The translations under genes were made by a program, and so were the position numbers. 64,000 nucleotides of DNA from positions 62,001 to 126,000 of the IMG/VR virus record IMGVR_UViG_3300024264_000007; one strand, 5' to 3'. The stretch's first letter is position 1; every line of letters begins with the position of its first letter. The stretch is from a virus. Shown one piece after another: positions 61,399-64,000 of the stretch. The notes beneath the pieces were generated by a model. The model was not told the DNA's origin. It searched no databases and was given only the letters and a program-made list of their open reading frames with translations.

Positions 61399-61406
61399 TA
61401 TTTATA
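61399..61406 (-). promoter_or_regulatory. Late promoter TATAAATA, 5 nt before gp25
   Basis: TATAAATA-GATAT-ATG, in the 24-nt gap following the 505-aa gene. Confidence 0.75.
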
Positions 61407-61417
61407 CATCTCCGTTA

Positions 61418-62935
61418 TTATATTTTCAGTATTGATACACTTTCGGTTAATAAAGGTGCCGTATTAAAAATGACTTTAGGATTCAACCCACCTGATACTG
61501 TATAATCTGTTCCTATTTCTAATTCTACACCGTCTTTAAATACTTTTGTATTTCCTGATGCGACAGGAATATCAAATGTTGTTGTCTCACTATCTCCGTT
61601 CTTAAAATTAACACCACTATCGTCTCCTCTATCAGGAACATATGTGTTTACTTTTGGTTCTGTCTGAACTATACTTGTTAAACCTGCAATCGCACCAATA
61701 CTCGGTATCGATGGAGGAAAACCAATAAGTTTAAGTAAGTCACATAAAGTAAAAAAGATTGGTTTGAATATTGAACCTAAACCTATCGCACTAAAAAACT
61801 TCTTAACTAACTTAACCCAATCAAACATCAACTTCTTCTGCCAGTTTTGTTTGAAATCCTCAAATGCAATTTTAATTTCTACAATCTTATCTTCAATAGA
61901 GGTTACAGTTTCATCTATTTTGCCACCTATAATCTTTGCGATATCAAAACCAAAAATACTAAATTCATTCAATGCATCTGTTATCTGTTTGTTGACACCA
62001 TCAATCTTTTCTAATATTTTGTCTCTTGCCTTTTGTTCTAAATCTGGGTCTTTTAGGTCTTCTACTAACTTATCTCTCTTCTCTTTAAATGATTTTATTG
62101 CCTCATCAATTAGAGTAGGAATGTCCATAGTGAATAGAGATATGAGATTGGGCAAACCTAATGCATCCCATATCTTATCAAACTTATCAATCAACTTACC
62201 AAAGACTGCATGTAAACCATTAGTTAAGAATTCTTGTATCTTAGTTTTAATGTATTGCCAAGTCATCTTTGCTTTCCACTCATCACACTTGACACCAAAC
62301 TCTGCATTAAACCCTCTAATCTTTTCTGGAATAAATGCAAAGAACTTATCTACAATCTTACTCTTCTTCTCGTTTAACTCTTTTAGTTTTTTCTCAAACT
62401 CTTCTTGGGTTATAACATCCTTTTTCAAGTCTTCTTTAATCTTTTCGAGTTCTGCAAGATGTTCTTTTGTTATTCCTGATATCTGGTCTTGTAATTCTTT
62501 TTGATATGCTGGGTCAAACAATCTAAGACAATCGATAGTCAATCCGAAGAGACTTAGTTTTAAAGAGACAGGTATAATTTTTGATATTAGTTCTGCAACT
62601 TTAGTTGGTACATAGATATGAAACTCTTGTATGAATTCTGTAATCGCATCTTTCGCTTCTTTCTGCCAATTACGAGTTTGACCTTTCTTCCAATAAGGAC
62701 TCAATATTTCAGCAATCGTGTCCATAAACTTTTCTATGTCTTCAACAATCTTGTCTATTTCTTCTTGTGCTTCTACAGAAAGTTCATCACCTAGTTTTAC
62801 TGCCTCTGCTTTTAACTCACTAGGGATTTTTGCGATATCGTTTATTGCATTGACTAAATCTTCTCTAGTTGGTAAAGAGAATATGTCATCATTCGGACAA
62901 GCAAACGAACTTGGAACTTGTAGTGTTATAGCCAT
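61418..62935 (-). CDS. Helical structural protein between gp5 and gp25 (505 aa)
   Basis: The protein begins with a short Cys/Pro segment (VPSSFACPNDDIFSLP). It continues as long charged helices rich in Lys/Glu/Asp/Ile from about 25 to 380, including hydrophobic stretches (LFSLGSIFKPIFFTL-like). It ends in a ~70-aa beta domain (VFKDGVELEIGTDYTVSG). Coiled coils and a small C-terminal beta domain suggest an elongated virion component. T4 has no gene at this place; related phages often do. The ATG overlaps the gp5 stop. Confidence 0.65.
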   Translation of the reverse strand: MAITLQVPSSFACPNDDIFSLPTREDLVNAINDIAKIPSELKAEAVKLGDELSVEAQEEIDKIVEDIEKFMDTIAEILSPYWKKGQTRNWQKEAKDAITEFIQEFHIYVPTKVAELISKIIPVSLKLSLFGLTIDCLRLFDPAYQKELQDQISGITKEHLAELEKIKEDLKKDVITQEEFEKKLKELNEKKSKIVDKFFAFIPEKIRGFNAEFGVKCDEWKAKMTWQYIKTKIQEFLTNGLHAVFGKLIDKFDKIWDALGLPNLISLFTMDIPTLIDEAIKSFKEKRDKLVEDLKDPDLEQKARDKILEKIDGVNKQITDALNEFSIFGFDIAKIIGGKIDETVTSIEDKIVEIKIAFEDFKQNWQKKLMFDWVKLVKKFFSAIGLGSIFKPIFFTLCDLLKLIGFPPSIPSIGAIAGLTSIVQTEPKVNTYVPDRGDDSGVNFKNGDSETTTFDIPVASGNTKVFKDGVELEIGTDYTVSGGLNPKVIFNTAPLLTESVSILKI

Positions 62936-63945
62936 TATGAATTCAGTTTCACTTCTGCACCATTGATTGATACTATTGGTGCGACAACTTCAACTTCATT
63001 ACCTGAACTTAAGGTCATCTTCTTTTTAGAATGTACTTTTGTTTCGCCATCAACATTTACTGTTGCATCGCCTAAAACTTTTATGTTTACTTTACCACCA
63101 ACATAGAGTTCGTTATCTTTACATATAACTGTATAGTTATCATTGACTACTCTATGAATCTCATTACCATCTGCATCTATTTCATAGAAAGTACCTGTTC
63201 TATGTTCTACTGAGATTCTCTCATTGCCTCTTGTATCATCTAGTTCTACTATGTGACCAGATTCAGTGTACAATGCTTTGTTGAAAGGATACATAGGGGT
63301 TGCATTTGACTTAGCATTTGTGATATACTCGGACATATCCCTTGAGTCATACTTCGCATCACCTGTTGTAAATACATTTACATCTGTTGCATCTTTGACT
63401 AAAGGATAATAAGGCAACTCTTTATCTGCCTCTGTAAATTCTACTCTCTTTGAACCTGCCCCACCATATGTTATGCCTGCATCTTTAAGTAATTGTGGAG
63501 ATTTTTCTAGTGAAAGAGATAATGAGTTTGGTCTTTGTGGAGCACTAGGTGGATTTAAACCATCATTCGTTCCACTGTAATCTGCCTCAGTCTTTCTTCT
63601 AGGGTCATTGAAACCTTTATCTACACTACGAAGAATTAATTCATCGGTTATAGTTTCTTTATATCCTTGTTGTGAGATACCTTGTTGAACACCCATGACA
63701 ACAAAGTCTTGCATGTCTTCATCTCTCCAGAAACCAAATACAGTAGTTCCCTCTACGAGAGAATGTTGAATACCAAAACCACCAAGACCAGCATTTGTTG
63801 TGGGCATGATAACATGTGACCAAGGTAAGTCTGGTGAGGATATTTTATTCTTATCATCCGTATGACAACCATGAACACGAACTCTAACACGACCAATCTT
63901 CAGTGGGTCGTTTCTATCTTCTACTATGCCGTAATACCAATCCAT
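62935..63945 (-). CDS. 5: Baseplate hub/spike protein gp5-like without lysozyme domain
   Basis: The 336-aa protein has an N-terminal OB-fold (WYYGIVEDRNDPLKIGRVRVRVHG, i.e. YGIVEDRNDPLKIGRVRVRV) and GGFGIQHSLVEGTTVFGFWRD, as in gp5/VgrG hubs. The C-terminal part is beta-helix-like (YVGGKVNIKVLGDATVNVDG). T4 gp5 is 575 aa and has a lysozyme domain between these; here the ~150-residue middle shows no lysozyme motif. It overlaps the adjacent genes by 1-3 nt. Confidence 0.88.
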   Translation of the reverse strand: MDWYYGIVEDRNDPLKIGRVRVRVHGCHTDDKNKISSPDLPWSHVIMPTTNAGLGGFGIQHSLVEGTTVFGFWRDEDMQDFVVMGVQQGISQQGYKETITDELILRSVDKGFNDPRRKTEADYSGTNDGLNPPSAPQRPNSLSLSLEKSPQLLKDAGITYGGAGSKRVEFTEADKELPYYPLVKDATDVNVFTTGDAKYDSRDMSEYITNAKSNATPMYPFNKALYTESGHIVELDDTRGNERISVEHRTGTFYEIDADGNEIHRVVNDNYTVICKDNELYVGGKVNIKVLGDATVNVDGETKVHSKKKMTLSSGNEVEVVAPIVSINGAEVKLNS

Positions 63946-64000
63946 TATGATGCCTCTGGTTTAGATACTTTGTCTAATGGTTTATATGTTGTTATATCTA
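63945..64000 (-). CDS. Partial gene upstream of gp5 (C-terminus only)
   Basis: Reading the frame in from the window edge gives 17 residues ending KPLDKVSKPEAS before a TAA that overlaps the gp5 ATG (TAATG). Upstream of gp5 in T4 is gp53, but this fragment is too short to test that. Confidence 0.45.
   Translation of the reverse strand, partial: DITTYKPLDKVSKPEAS

Noticed and set aside
1-64000. tRNA genes, IS elements, integrase or attachment sites
   Set aside because: I saw no cloverleaf-like tRNA, transposase or recombinase motif and no flanking direct repeats; the content is that of a lytic phage.

Overview
The window is a 64 kb piece of an AT-rich, T4-like myovirus genome. It is of the marine type: the gene content and order resemble T4-like phages of marine bacteria (cyanobacteria, SAR11 relatives). 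No host-specific gene such as a photosystem gene is present, so the host cannot be named. Every gene I can support reads on the minus strand, so transcription runs from high to low coordinates. I found no tRNA, IS element, CRISPR array or origin.

Layout in the direction of transcription (64000 to 1). (i) 64.0-46.1 kb, baseplate: a partial gene, gp5-like hub, a helical unknown, gp25, gp6, a small beta protein, gp7-like, gp8, a 2269-aa DUF4815-type structural protein and a small coiled-coil protein. (ii) 46.1-28.4 kb, host-recognition island: a proximal fibre, two octapeptide-repeat proteins, a series of modular fibre proteins, two more octapeptide-repeat proteins (one ending in a Hint/intein-like domain) and a glycosyltransferase. 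(iii) 28.4-25.3 kb, accessory genes: an unknown, two 2OG-Fe(II) oxygenases around a DUF6065-like gene, and a small membrane protein. (iv) 25.3-11.1 kb, neck, terminase, tail and head: gp13, gp14, gp15, an oxygenase, gp16, gp17, gp18, gp19, gp20, gp67-like, a gp68-position gene, gp21, gp22, gp23, a small unknown and a gp19 paralogue. (v) 11.1-0 kb, recombination and late-transcription genes: UvsY, an oxygenase, UvsW, an unknown, four tiny membrane proteins, gp55, gp47, gp46, peptide deformylase, another oxygenase, a coiled-coil peptide, a metallopeptidase/VWA protein and a cut-off Cys-rich gene.

The late sigma factor gp55 is encoded here and its expected target, a [T/C/A][A/C]TAAATA box, occurs 18 times in the right orientation, nearly always between genes. 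In seven cases the box ends exactly 5 nt before the ATG. By T4 geometry this puts +1 at or next to the start codon, so these late mRNAs should be leaderless. Other late genes have the box 24-131 nt upstream and a normal Shine-Dalgarno. Several intrinsic terminators sit directly upstream of these boxes and cut the late region into units.

The least familiar part is 28-44 kb. Four proteins made of 8-residue (24-bp) repeats flank a cassette of fibre genes that share N- and C-terminal modules, and one repeat protein carries a C-terminal Hint domain after a run of eight glycines. I do not recognise this combination as a described system. Self-processing or cross-linking of a fibre component is the natural hypothesis.
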